DNA from: Rhodospirillales bacterium
GTDB lineage: Bacteria; Pseudomonadota; Alphaproteobacteria; Micavibrionales; Micavibrionaceae
Direction of reading: 5' to 3'
Assembly (NCBI GenBank): GCA_020638335.1
Contig: JACKIT010000007.1
Location: 1-64,000, forward strand
DNA: 64,000 nucleotides
In this document: one piece after another, positions 8,745-16,993 of the stretch
How the letters are laid out: every line of letters begins with the position of its first letter
Numbering within the stretch: the first letter of the stretch is position 1
The notes under the pieces: generated by a model
What the model was told of the DNA's origin: nothing
The model's database searches: none
What the model saw: only the letters and a program-made list of their open reading frames with translations
Translations under genes and position numbers: made by a program

Positions 8745-8875
8745 TGTTTTACGTTAAGCGTTTTGCATTTTTCACTCAAGCACGCGTTATCTTTTGTTTA
8801 TGTTTCCCTTGACGTAAGAGCGAAACTACTGTAGTTCCCATAATTTAATTTCGCGGAGATTAAGGGTATATATTT

Positions 8876-9373
8876 ATGGCTACAAAACGCTTCGAACCAG
8901 GCGATCTAACGCATGAGATGCGCCTCAGCATAAATGGCCTGCCACCGGCCAATCGCACAGTTACAAAAACACTGGTAAAAAATGTTGTTTTAAATGTGAT
9001 GGATGCCTTCACGAACCTTGATGAGCAAAATCGATTCACTGGCATTGTGGCATTTGTTCCAGCCTATAATACTGAAGAAGCGAAAAAATCGCTTCGAGAA
9101 GGAGATACCATCTCTGTTAGAACGTTCCTGCCGATTGAAAAACTACGTTGTTTGTCTGAAACCGATAACAGAAGCCTAACATTAGAGGAAATAGAGGTTA
9201 GCATCTGGGGAGACGGCGTTGTCACATGTCGTGATACGACTCCAAAAGAATTTACGCTGGGCACAGATGAAAATAACAAACGCGCCATGGATGCGATACG
9301 CGCAATGTCTCAAGGCCATAATTGTACTGATAAAGACCTTAACGGTCCGGGATCAGATTCCACGCCTTCATAA
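8876..9373 (+). CDS. Unknown 165-aa cytoplasmic protein
   Basis: No recognised domain, signal peptide or membrane segment. The start is supported by GGAGATTAAGGG upstream. The sequence has an N-terminal basic stretch, a central alternating hydrophobic part (IVAFVPAYNTEEAKKSL, ISVRTFLPI) suggestive of a beta-rich fold, and an Asn/Asp/Ser-rich tail with one Cys (HNCTDKD). It is followed 45 bases later by lepA but has no functional link that I can see. Confidence 0.65.
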   Translation: MATKRFEPGDLTHEMRLSINGLPPANRTVTKTLVKNVVLNVMDAFTNLDEQNRFTGIVAFVPAYNTEEAKKSLREGDTISVRTFLPIEKLRCLSETDNRSLTLEEIEVSIWGDGVVTCRDTTPKEFTLGTDENNKRAMDAIRAMSQGHNCTDKDLNGPGSDSTPS

Positions 9374-9418
9374 ATCCACGCTTGCTTTTCGCTGTTCCCT
9401 CGCCTATTCATTTTGTCC

Positions 9419-11239
9419 ATGAGCACGCATGAGACCAAACCACTCGAACATATCCGCAATTTTGCGATTATCGCGCATATCGACCATGGAAAATCGACGC
9501 TGGCGGACCGGTTGATCCAGACCTGCGGCGGGCTGGAAGAGCGCGAAATGCAGGAACAGGTGCTGGATAACACCGATATTGAGCGTGAGCGCGGCATTAC
9601 GATCAAAGCGCAGACCGTGCGGCTGGAATACACGGCCAAGGACGGGATCGCCTATCAGCTCAATTTGATGGACACGCCGGGACATGTGGATTTTTCTTAT
9701 GAGGTTTCGCGATCGCTGGCCTCATGCGAAGGCTCGCTCCTTGTTGTTGATGCGTCCCAAGGCGTGGAAGCACAGACGCTGGCCAATGTGTATATGGCGC
9801 TGGATAACGATCATGAGATTGTGCCGGTGATTAACAAGATCGATCTGCCCGCCGCTTGCCCCGACCGGGTAAAGACTGAAGTTGAGGATGTCATCGGACT
9901 GGATTGTTCAGAGGCCGTCTGCGTCAGTGCCAAGACAGGCAAAGGCATTGATGAATTGCTTGAGGCGATTGTCACCAAGCTCCCCCCTCCGCATGAGGGT
10001 GATGCGACAGCGCCGACCAAGGCTTTGCTGGTCGATAGCTGGTATGACATTTATCTGGGCGTGGTGGTGCTGGTGCGCGTCATAGACGGGTATTTGCGCA
10101 AAGGCCAAAAGATCAAGTTCATGTCCAATGGACGGGTGCGCGAGATCGACCGCGTCGGAATGTTCACCCCGAAAAAGGTCGAGCTGGATGTGCTTGGCCC
10201 CGGCGAGATGGGCTTTATCACAGCCTCAATCAAGGATATTTCCGAGACGAATGTCGGGGATACGATCACCGATGATAAAAAGCCGTGCGCAGAGCGTTTG
10301 CCTGGCTTTAAACCGTCGATTCCGATGGTGTTTTGTTCGTTTTATCCAGCCGATGCGGGGGATTTTGAAAAGCTGCGTGAGAGTTTGGGCAAAATCCGCC
10401 TCAATGATGCGAGTTTGCATTATGAGCCGGAAAGCAGTCAGGCTTTGGGCCTTGGCTTTCGCTGCGGGTTTTTGGGACTGCTTCATATGGAGATTATTCA
10501 GGAGCGGCTGGAGCGGGAATTTGACCTCGATCTGATCCCGACCGCGCCTTCCGTGGTGTATAAGCTGAACCTGACCAATGGTGAGAAAATGGAGCTGTAT
10601 AACCCGGTCGATATGCCCGAGGTGCAGCGGATTGAAACGATTGAAGAGCCGTGGATTAAGGCGACCATTCTGGTGCCGGATGAGTATCTCGGCGGGCTTT
10701 TACAACTGTGTCAGGAACGGCGCGGGGTGCAGATCGACTTGACCTATGCGGGAGGCCGGGCGATGCTGATCTACCGCCTGCCGCTTAATGAGGTGGTGTT
10801 TGATTTTTACGACCGGCTGAAGAGCATTTCCAAAGGCTATGCGAGTTTTGATTACGAACTGGACGGGTATGGGCCAAATGCGCTGGTGAAGCTGGAAATC
10901 CGGGTGAATGAAGAACCGGTGGATGCGCTGGCGATGATTTGCCACCGCGATAATGCGGAGGCTAGAGGCCGCCAGATGTGCGAACGGCTGAAAGAGCTGA
11001 TCCCGCGCCAGATGTTTAAAATCGCCATTCAGGCGGCGATTGGCGGCAAGATTATCGCGCGGGAGAATGTGTCGGCGTTGCGCAAGGACGTGACGGCGAA
11101 ATGTTACGGCGGGGATATTACGCGCAAGAAGAAGCTGCTGGAAAAGCAGAAAAAAGGGAAGGCGAAGATGCGCCAATATGGTAATGTGGAGATCCCTCAG
11201 TCTGCTTTTATTGCAGCCCTTAAAATGGGAGATGAGTGA
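9419..11239 (+). CDS. lepA: Elongation factor 4 (back-translocating GTPase LepA)
   Basis: 606 aa, the usual length. It binds ribosomes and can reverse translocation, helping translation under ionic or cold stress. GTPase motifs: G1 AHIDHGKST at residues 19-27, switch region ERERGITIKAQTV, G3 DTPGHVDF, G4 NKIDLP. The EF4-specific C-terminal domain is complete (GKIIARENVSALRKDV, then KKLLEKQKKGKAKMRQYG). ATG 9419 is preferred over TTG 9413, two codons upstream. No strong Shine-Dalgarno is visible. Its TGA overlaps the ATG of hepT by one base, so the toxin gene is translationally coupled to this housekeeping gene. Confidence 0.97.
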   Translation: MSTHETKPLEHIRNFAIIAHIDHGKSTLADRLIQTCGGLEEREMQEQVLDNTDIERERGITIKAQTVRLEYTAKDGIAYQLNLMDTPGHVDFSYEVSRSLASCEGSLLVVDASQGVEAQTLANVYMALDNDHEIVPVINKIDLPAACPDRVKTEVEDVIGLDCSEAVCVSAKTGKGIDELLEAIVTKLPPPHEGDATAPTKALLVDSWYDIYLGVVVLVRVIDGYLRKGQKIKFMSNGRVREIDRVGMFTPKKVELDVLGPGEMGFITASIKDISETNVGDTITDDKKPCAERLPGFKPSIPMVFCSFYPADAGDFEKLRESLGKIRLNDASLHYEPESSQALGLGFRCGFLGLLHMEIIQERLEREFDLDLIPTAPSVVYKLNLTNGEKMELYNPVDMPEVQRIETIEEPWIKATILVPDEYLGGLLQLCQERRGVQIDLTYAGGRAMLIYRLPLNEVVFDFYDRLKSISKGYASFDYELDGYGPNALVKLEIRVNEEPVDALAMICHRDNAEARGRQMCERLKELIPRQMFKIAIQAAIGGKIIARENVSALRKDVTAKCYGGDITRKKKLLEKQKKGKAKMRQYGNVEIPQSAFIAALKMGDE

Positions 11240-11646
11240 TGAGCGAACGCTGGAAACAACGATTTGAAAATTTTGAAAAGGCTTATAGCGTATTGGCTGA
11301 TGCGCTTTATGCTGATTTCAGTGACCTGTCCGATCTGGAGAAGATGGGATGCATTCAGGCGTTTGAGATTACGTTCGAGCTATCGTGGAAAGTGATGAAA
11401 GATTATCTGATTTACTCAGGGGTCAAGTTGATCGAGATTACCCCGCGTAAAGTAATTCAGGAAGCGATGGCAGCGGGGCTTATTCAGGACGGTGATATGT
11501 GGCTGAACATGCTCAAAAACCGCAATCTTACATCGCATACCTATGATGAATCGCATATTTTGAGCGGTGTTGAGATGATTGAAACAGATTACTTGCCGCA
11601 TATTTCGGCTCTCTATGAATATCTTAAAGGGCAGAATGATGGTTGA
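11239..11646 (+). CDS. hepT: HepT-like HEPN toxin (HI0074-type nucleotidyltransferase partner)
   Basis: 135 aa, all-helical. It carries the HEPN RNase signature R-x4-H followed by x-Y in RNLTSHTYDE near residue 95. In the characterised HepT/MntA system this is the RNase active site, and the tyrosine after the histidine is AMPylated by the antitoxin. The N-terminus resembles HI0074 proteins (FEITFELSWKVMKDYL). ATG overlaps the lepA stop (TGATG) and the 3' end overlaps mntA. Dependence on lepA translation is inferred from the overlap. Confidence 0.85.
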   Translation: MSERWKQRFENFEKAYSVLADALYADFSDLSDLEKMGCIQAFEITFELSWKVMKDYLIYSGVKLIEITPRKVIQEAMAAGLIQDGDMWLNMLKNRNLTSHTYDESHILSGVEMIETDYLPHISALYEYLKGQNDG

Positions 11647-11986
11647 GCCGAACCGTTATGAAGACCAGCCTTTCGGCCTGCCGCCGCTGACGATTGACAA
11701 TATCCGCCGGTTTTTTATGGGCTGGCCGGAAATTGAGCGCGTGGAAATTTTCGGATCGCGCGCGATGGGAAATTATCGCTATAATTCCGATATTGATATA
11801 TGCGTCTGGGGTAAAACCATAGATTCTGAGCTGTTTAGCCGTATCCGCTCCGGGCTGCAAGACCTGCCGATTCCTTATAAAATTGATGTCGTGCAGTATG
11901 AAACCATCTCCCACCCGCCCTTCAAAGCGCATATCGACGAGCATGGCATCGATTTTTTTAAGGCGCTCAAGATGGGGAATGAGTGA
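11636..11986 (+). CDS. mntA: MntA-like minimal nucleotidyltransferase antitoxin
   Basis: 116 aa. It has the nucleotidyltransferase motif GS-x10-D-x-D (GSRAMGNYRYNSDIDI), exact in spacing; the Asp pair binds Mg-ATP. In the known system MntA transfers AMP to the HepT tyrosine and silences it. The start is ATG 11636 or the adjacent ATG 11639, overlapping the end of hepT by about 10 bases. The motif looks intact, so the pair is probably functional. Confidence 0.85.
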   Translation: MMVEPNRYEDQPFGLPPLTIDNIRRFFMGWPEIERVEIFGSRAMGNYRYNSDIDICVWGKTIDSELFSRIRSGLQDLPIPYKIDVVQYETISHPPFKAHIDEHGIDFFKALKMGNE

Positions 11987-12009
11987 TTATTCGCCTTTAT
12001 TGTATATTC

Positions 12010-12074
12010 TTACATATAGATTGTTATATGTAACGAAAATGCTATAATCATTACATAACAGCGGTTGTATGTAA
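12010..12074 (+). promoter_or_regulatory. Promoter with two palindromic operators before the fic remnant
   Basis: TTGTTA (12021-12026), 16-base spacer, TATAAT (12043-12048). Inverted repeat 1: TTACATATA (12010-12018) / TATATGTAA (12025-12033) overlaps the -35 box. Inverted repeat 2: TTACATA (12051-12057) / TATGTAA (12068-12074) lies just after the -10 box. Four copies of one half-site around a near-consensus promoter is the layout of a repressed, often autoregulated, toxin-type promoter. The regulator is not identified. Confidence 0.65.
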
Positions 12075-12087
12075 GGAAAAATGGTCA

Positions 12088-12658
12088 ATGAAGATAGAAG
12101 AATTTGTTTCAGGAACTCATAAGCAACAATACCAATATAAGAGCTTTTCGCCTTCCCACATCAATACGGAACGGGCGTATCGGAAGGCTCCTTATTACCC
12201 TTTATCTGGTATCAGAGAAGTTTTTAAATAAGCCATCTCTTTACCTCTCAGATTATTTAGAAAAACATAAAGGAGCTTATTACGATGCTCTCACCGTCGT
12301 GCGGGCATCCAATAATCTTGTACATTGGATAAAATTTTTTCTGACCGCCATCATAGAAACCGCTGAAAAAGGGAAATCCACATTTCAGGAAATTCTGAAG
12401 CTTAAGAATGAAACGGATAATACCGTTATTCAAATGGGACAATGCGCTGAAAATGCAAAAATCATTATTCAACACCTGTATAAAAGACCTGCCATTACGG
12501 TTAACAACGTCAAATCGATCTTAAACTTAAAATCTCATCAGGCCGCAAATAGTCTTGTAAAAGAGCTGGAGAGGCAAAACATACTGATTGAAATCACAAA
12601 TCAAAGAAGAAATAAAGTTTACATTTTCGAACGCTATTTGGCTCTCTTCAGGAATTAG
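12088..12658 (+). pseudogene. Fic family protein gene, disrupted by internal deletion and frameshift
   Basis: ATG 12088, preceded by AAGGAAAAATGGTCA, opens a frame starting MKIEEFVSGTHKQQYQYKSF, the usual N-terminus of a Fic subfamily. About 28 residues in, the sequence jumps out of frame to NGRIGRLLITLYL, the second half of the Fic active-site motif HPFxDGNGRxGR, and continues to the normal C-terminus with its winged-helix-like end (KRPAITVNNVKSIL). The middle, including the catalytic His, is lost. A frame starting at 12104 can be read through to 12658, but its first residues are out-of-frame leader sequence, so I treat the locus as broken. Intact relatives AMPylate target proteins or regulate transcription. 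Confidence 0.8.
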
Positions 12659-12694
12659 GGCTAAACATTTCGGTGAAGACGAAGGAGGCTTACC

Positions 12695-13318
12695 ATGACC
12701 AATCTCGCGCATAAAATCCGTGACAAAATCCACGAGCTACAAAGTGAGGTTGAGGCCGACCTGGCGGAAAAGCGGCGGGAATTTCAATACCGGTTTGAGC
12801 GGCGCAAGGTGATTTTCGAACAAGAGGCGCTGGCCTTGCAGCGCGAAGCGAAGATGGGGCTGGTCCGGTATTTCCGTGAATCGCGGTTGCCGGTCATTCT
12901 GACCTCGCCGCTGATCTACGCCATGATCATTCCAATCGTGATTTGCGATGCGTTTGTGAGCGTGTATCAGGCGATCTGCTTTCCGATTTACGGCATCCCG
13001 AAGGTCAAGCGCCGTGACTATGTAGTGATGGACCGTAAATATCTGGCCTATCTCAACCTGATTGAGAAGATGAATTGTATTTATTGCGAGTATGCCAACG
13101 GGGTGATTGCCTATGTGCGCGAGATCGCCAGCCGGACTGAGCAATATTGGTGCCCGATTAAGCATGCCAGAAAGCTCAAGGACCAGCCGGCGCGTTATTA
13201 CGGTTATCTTGAGTATGGTGATAGCGCGGCTTTGCACGAGAAATGGGAGGCTCAGCGCGACAAATGCCGCGCCTGTGAAATGCCGGGTGAGTGCGCCGGG
13301 AAGGTGGAGGGGGAGTGA
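12695..13318 (+). CDS. Conserved Cys-containing membrane protein of unknown function
   Basis: 207 aa. An N-terminal charged helix (HKIRDKIHELQSEVEADLAE) is followed by a membrane segment near 66-95 (PVILTSPLIYAMIIPIVICD), the conserved stretch KVKRRDYVVMDRKYLAYLNL, and three Cys clusters: CIYC, WCPIKH and CRAC--PGEC. I recall the central block from widely distributed uncharacterised proteobacterial proteins. The cysteines suggest metal binding but this is inference. ATG is preceded by GAAGGAGG. The next gene overlaps by one base (TGATG). Confidence 0.8.
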   Translation: MTNLAHKIRDKIHELQSEVEADLAEKRREFQYRFERRKVIFEQEALALQREAKMGLVRYFRESRLPVILTSPLIYAMIIPIVICDAFVSVYQAICFPIYGIPKVKRRDYVVMDRKYLAYLNLIEKMNCIYCEYANGVIAYVREIASRTEQYWCPIKHARKLKDQPARYYGYLEYGDSAALHEKWEAQRDKCRACEMPGECAGKVEGE

Positions 13319-14511
13319 TGGAGAAAATCACAAATAAAGAGGCTCAAAACAAAATAGACCAGCTCAAAAACACTAAAATCTGGCGTTATTTATCCTTTGA
13401 TAAATTCATAGATCTCATAATAACTGGTGAATTACACTTTTCTCCCGCCAGTAGTTTCGAAGACACATGGGAAATGCACCCTCCTGCTTGCCTGAGAAAC
13501 AGGGATAACTGGAGAAAGGCTATATTAAGTAAAAACTCGAGTTTAAATGGGTGTGATGTTGATATTGAGTTACTGATAGATGATGCGATCGGGCTTTTTT
13601 TAAATAGCTATAATAATAAAGATTTAGAATATTACTTTTCCTGTTGGTCTAAAACAGACCAAGACCACGCAGCACTTTGGAATATCTTCACAGACAAGAA
13701 AAACGCCGTAGCAATTTCAACAACCCCCTTGAAAATTTTTCAAGCCTTAAAATTTGGGAATGAAGAAAAGGAGCTCCAAAAAATATCCCAACATTTTCAG
13801 ATGATCGAAACACACTATATAGACTTCGAAGAAGAAAATTTAAACTTACTTGAATTTCCCAATAAAAGAATACAAATCTATTTTAGTGAGGAAAGCGATT
13901 ACATACCTGGAAGCATTCGAGAAAGTAAATCTATGCCTTTACCTTATTCTTTCAAACGCAGCTCTTTTTGCTATGAAGAAGAAGTACGGTTAGTCTTTTT
14001 CTCCAGTCAAAACTCCGAACCATTCGCAAGAATAAAATTTGATCCCAATTATCTAATAGAAGACATTGTCATTGCCCCTTTGGCAAACGAATCTTTCGTA
14101 AACCATATTAAGGCAATCTGTGCAGGCAGAGAATTTGGATACAACATTAGGCGTTCAAAACTAACACCCCCACAGCTCACTCCGGAAGAAATAGAATTAT
14201 CAAACAACTATGTAACCTGCCTTAAAAACTATAGAAAGGTTCAAGCAGAAAGAAGAAACAAACAGTGCGGATACATTGTGTTTGACAGCAAAGAAGGCTT
14301 TGAAAAATGGCATCAAGAAGTGAAACGTTTTATGGGGCTCCCTCGTTTTGGAAGACGTGGCGATAGTGGCGATTATGGATACGCTGCTTGTGGCACTTAT
14401 GAATGGTGTGAACCCGAGCCTTATAAAGATGGAAAATATTTAGGCTACGCGACTCCTTCGATCTGCTTCGAACATAAGTTAGAACCCCTAAAAATTGCCG
14501 AAAACAAGTGA
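13318..14511 (+). CDS. DUF2971-like protein, AT-rich, probably acquired
   Basis: 397 aa. The N-terminal two-thirds follow the DUF2971 pattern: WRYLSFDKFIDLI, LHFSPASSFEDTWE, then FSCWSK----HAALWNIF--KKNAVAIST, and a later CYEEEVRLVFF. The C-terminal third (after about 300) is unassigned, with GYIVFDSKEGFEKWHQEV. Base composition is clearly more AT-rich than the genes on either side, which together with the neighbouring toxin-antitoxin and fic remnants suggests lateral gain. DUF2971 genes are often found in defence islands; the biochemical role is unknown. ATG overlaps the preceding stop by one base. Confidence 0.7.
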   Translation: MEKITNKEAQNKIDQLKNTKIWRYLSFDKFIDLIITGELHFSPASSFEDTWEMHPPACLRNRDNWRKAILSKNSSLNGCDVDIELLIDDAIGLFLNSYNNKDLEYYFSCWSKTDQDHAALWNIFTDKKNAVAISTTPLKIFQALKFGNEEKELQKISQHFQMIETHYIDFEEENLNLLEFPNKRIQIYFSEESDYIPGSIRESKSMPLPYSFKRSSFCYEEEVRLVFFSSQNSEPFARIKFDPNYLIEDIVIAPLANESFVNHIKAICAGREFGYNIRRSKLTPPQLTPEEIELSNNYVTCLKNYRKVQAERRNKQCGYIVFDSKEGFEKWHQEVKRFMGLPRFGRRGDSGDYGYAACGTYEWCEPEPYKDGKYLGYATPSICFEHKLEPLKIAENK

Positions 14512-14540
14512 ATTCTCTCAAAAACCTTCCAAACGCCCAC

Positions 14541-14566
14541 TATTGCCTCCCTGCGCTCGCAATGAC
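14541..14566. repeat. Partial copy of the dispersed REP-like repeat
   Basis: TATTGCCTCCCTGCGCTCGC followed by AATGACA is one arm of the repeat seen complete at 51688 and 55674. It lies between the DUF2971-like gene and the next small gene. Confidence 0.6.
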
Positions 14567-14577
14567 ATAGTGTGCGG

Positions 14578-14775
14578 ATGAAACGAGGATTGGTGATATT
14601 TGGCGGGGTGATGGCGTTGTTGATCGCTGCGGCGTTCATATATGACGCGCTCACGGCCAAGCCGCAGCGGGAAATTCTGATTGATCGGGATTATGTGCCG
14701 AAGCAGGCACGCCCTCTTGCCGCCCCTGCCTCCGGCCCCACTGCGGATGACACGCTGACGCCGATGCCGGAATGA
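14578..14775 (+). CDS. Small membrane protein, unknown
   Basis: 65 aa: MKRG, then one membrane segment at about 4-22 (LVIFGGVMALLIAAAFIYDAL) and a Pro/Ala-rich periplasmic tail. ATG 14578 is preferred; an in-frame GTG lies at 14572. No clear ribosome binding site is visible because a repeat arm lies directly upstream. The coding call rests on composition and the plausible topology. Confidence 0.5.
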   Translation: MKRGLVIFGGVMALLIAAAFIYDALTAKPQREILIDRDYVPKQARPLAAPASGPTADDTLTPMPE

Positions 14776-14844
14776 GCACGGCGCAGTTTGCCGTAATCAG
14801 AACTTGGTCATTTTACCTAGAAAATAAAACACCCCCCACCCCTA

Positions 14845-14866
14845 CCCTCCCCCTCAAGGGGGAGGG
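14845..14866. repeat. C/G-rich hairpin in the gap 14776-14899
   Basis: CCCTCCCCC / GGGGGAGGG with a TCAA loop, a 9-bp perfect stem without a T-run. This is a hairpin type commonly scattered between genes in proteobacteria. A short arm of the REP-like repeat (CTCGCAATGAC) follows at about 14879. Confidence 0.55.
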
Positions 14867-14899
14867 ATGAAAAGACCTTCTCGCAATGACGATCGTTCC

Positions 14900-15280
14900 T
14901 TAAGCTGCCAGTTCCCGGCCGCCGCCGATCCAGTCTTTCGCCTGGTCTACCTCATCCAGCCTGTAAAAATTTACCTCACCGGGGAAGAAGGGCTTAAACA
15001 GCGCAGTCATATTGCGAATCCAGCCCTCGTCTGTGACAAAAGCGATATGCGAAAGATCATTCCAATGTCTGATCCCATAGCTCATATCATCCCACATGGC
15101 GGAAAGTTCCATACCATCAAAATCCTTCGCGATCACGAGCATCATTTTCAGCGGCTTATGCTTTTCCAGCATTTCATCGCAAAGCGGCAACATGCCCTCG
15201 ACGTAATCTTCATGCGTCAGCTTGCCGCTGACTTCCACACCCAGTACATTTTCAGGAAGGCCTTCAATTTGCTTAAACAT
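14900..15280 (-). CDS. SpoIIAA-like (STAS/Ubc-like fold) protein
   Basis: 126 aa. The pattern LPENVLGVEVSGKLTHEDYV, the KMMLVIAKDFDGMELSAMWDD block and DQAKDWI near the end match the SpoIIAA-like family (DUF3478), small cytoplasmic proteins with a STAS-like fold that associate with membranes or lipids in studied cases. The start at 15280 is fixed by AAAGGAG seven bases upstream. Longer in-frame extension to 15358 lacks a binding site. Monocistronic, divergent from the zinc-ribbon gene. Confidence 0.8.
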   Translation of the reverse strand: MFKQIEGLPENVLGVEVSGKLTHEDYVEGMLPLCDEMLEKHKPLKMMLVIAKDFDGMELSAMWDDMSYGIRHWNDLSHIAFVTDEGWIRNMTALFKPFFPGEVNFYRLDEVDQAKDWIGGGRELAA

Positions 15281-15464
15281 TGTGTTTACTCCTTTTTGCA
15301 TGGATACTTTTGAGCTTACGCCTGTTTGCGAGCCAGTTATTTGACCTTTGTCAAGCATGGCGAAATTGAAGACAAGGCCCCTTCCCTATACTCAGAAAAT
15401 CGCATTGACAATTCATTTTTTACAAAAAGCGTGACGTTTATGGACAGGATGGTAAGGTTTGCCT

Positions 15465-15692
15465 ATGAGCAAGAAAGAACAGCATATCCGCCTACCCTGC
15501 GCGCAATGTGATGCGTTAACGATGCATACGCGCCAGAAAAAGCCCAGTAAGGGGTTGGATATTTTTCTCAGCCTGATGAGTTTGGGGTTGTGGCGGCTGG
15601 TGACGATGGTTCGGCCAAAGCGGCGCACGGTTTGCGATGTGTGCGGCAATATCTATTCAAAACGTCAGGGGGAAAAGACCTTAGGACGGTAA
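15465..15692 (+). CDS. Small zinc-ribbon protein
   Basis: 75 aa with two CxxC pairs (CAQCD near residue 13 and CDVCG near 58) flanking a hydrophobic SLMSLGLWRLV stretch. Four Cys at this spacing suggest a single Zn ribbon. ATG 15465 has GGTAAGG upstream; a TTG two codons earlier is less likely. The C-terminus is basic, compatible with nucleic-acid binding, but function is unknown. Confidence 0.65.
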   Translation: MSKKEQHIRLPCAQCDALTMHTRQKKPSKGLDIFLSLMSLGLWRLVTMVRPKRRTVCDVCGNIYSKRQGEKTLGR

Positions 15693-15824
15693 AGAATGGA
15701 GGGGGCGGCGGTATTTAGTTTTTCAAAAGAATTAACGGCTTTTAATTTTGATCGAAGATAGTGTATTCTGGTGCTATTACGCTGACACGCTCTTTCAACA
15801 TCCTTTCAACATAGGGACAAATCC

Positions 15825-16322
15825 ATGATTAAATATGTTTCCGGTGATATTCTTCTTAGCGATGCGCAAGCGATTGCCCACGGCGTTGCGCCGGACGATC
15901 ATTTTAATCAAGGGCTGGCGCTGACGCTGCGTGAACGTTTTCCGGCGATGGCGAAGGATTTTCGTCATTATTGCCACCAAAATAATCCGGATGCCGGGGG
16001 CGCGTGGCTATGGGCCGGGCCGGATGGCGTGATTATCAATTTGATGACGCAAGAGCCTGCTCCGGATCATAATGCACATCCGGGCAAGGCCAGCGTGACA
16101 AATATTTCTCATGCGCTGAAAGATCTTTGCGCGATTATCGATGCGGAAAGCCTGACCTCCGTTGCTCTGCCGCGCCTGGCGACCGGTGTTGGCGGGCAGA
16201 ATTGGGAAGATGTCAAGCCGCTGATTGAAGAGCATCTGGGTGGTCTTAAGATTCCTGTGATCGTTTATGAGACTTATACCAAGGGTGAAAAAGCGCAGGA
16301 AAAGATTTCCAAAGCGGCGTAA
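15825..16322 (+). CDS. Macrodomain (ADP-ribose-binding) protein
   Basis: 165 aa, a stand-alone macrodomain. IKYVSGDILLSDAQAIAHGV, VIINLMTQEP, SVALPRLATGVGGQNWEDV and PVIVYET match the ALC1/TARG1-type branch, whose members bind ADP-ribose and often remove it from proteins or nucleic acids. Residues that would decide catalysis cannot be judged from motif reading alone. It is a single gene with its own upstream AT-rich region. Confidence 0.88.
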   Translation: MIKYVSGDILLSDAQAIAHGVAPDDHFNQGLALTLRERFPAMAKDFRHYCHQNNPDAGGAWLWAGPDGVIINLMTQEPAPDHNAHPGKASVTNISHALKDLCAIIDAESLTSVALPRLATGVGGQNWEDVKPLIEEHLGGLKIPVIVYETYTKGEKAQEKISKAA

Positions 16323-16383
16323 TGCTTTCCGTGAAATGAAGGGGAGCGATGGCAATTTTGAAAATTCGTGATACATTCGTTTC

Positions 16384-16920
16384 ATGAGCACGAAAAAAGC
16401 CGTTAACGATACCGAAGAGCCGCACGAAATCGACGTGGAAGATGCGCCGGAGAGGGAGGCACAAGCGCCGCTGGATCATCCTGACTTGCCGACCAGTCCG
16501 CCGATCATCCTGCTGCTCATGGTCATGGCGGGGATTGTCGCTGACTGGCTGATGCCGATTAATTTCGGACATGGCTGGGGGGCTTTGGGCCTAATTTTGC
16601 TGCTGGGTGCTTTGGGCTACGCGTTCTGGTGCATGCAGCTTTTCAAAACCGCCGGAACGAATGTGAACCCGGCGATGCCGAGTTCTAGCCTTGTAACCGA
16701 AGGGCCGTATAAATATTCGCGCAACCCGATTTATGTGTGCTTTTTAATTGCCTATGTGGGGCTCGCCATGCTGGCCGATGCACCGGTGATGATTTTGCTA
16801 AGCGTCGGTCTCTTCTTCCTGCTCGACAAATATATCATCCAGCCTGAGGAAGAGTATCTCGAGGCGACCTTCGGCGAAGAATATCTTGATTATAAAAACA
16901 CCGTCCGGCGCTGGGTATAA
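16384..16920 (+). CDS. Isoprenylcysteine carboxyl methyltransferase family membrane protein
   Basis: 178 aa. An acidic 40-residue N-terminus precedes four membrane segments. The ICMT/PEMT signature is present: LVTEGPYKYSRNPIYVCF near residue 103 and the C-terminal EEEYLEATFGEEYLDYKNTV-RW block, which together bind S-adenosylmethionine. Bacterial members methylate unidentified lipid or small-molecule substrates at the inner membrane. No substrate can be inferred from the neighbours. Confidence 0.85.
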   Translation: MSTKKAVNDTEEPHEIDVEDAPEREAQAPLDHPDLPTSPPIILLLMVMAGIVADWLMPINFGHGWGALGLILLLGALGYAFWCMQLFKTAGTNVNPAMPSSSLVTEGPYKYSRNPIYVCFLIAYVGLAMLADAPVMILLSVGLFFLLDKYIIQPEEEYLEATFGEEYLDYKNTVRRWV

Positions 16921-16993
16921 ACCTATTTTTGAAAAAGATGCCCCGCTCTTTCTTCCTCTCCCAAAAGAGCTGAGCATAGATTTGAGGGAAAGT

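Noticed and set aside
12104..12658. 184-aa frame considered as an intact gene
   Set aside because: Its first 20 residues are out-of-frame Fic leader; the Fic core is missing, so a pseudogene is the better reading.
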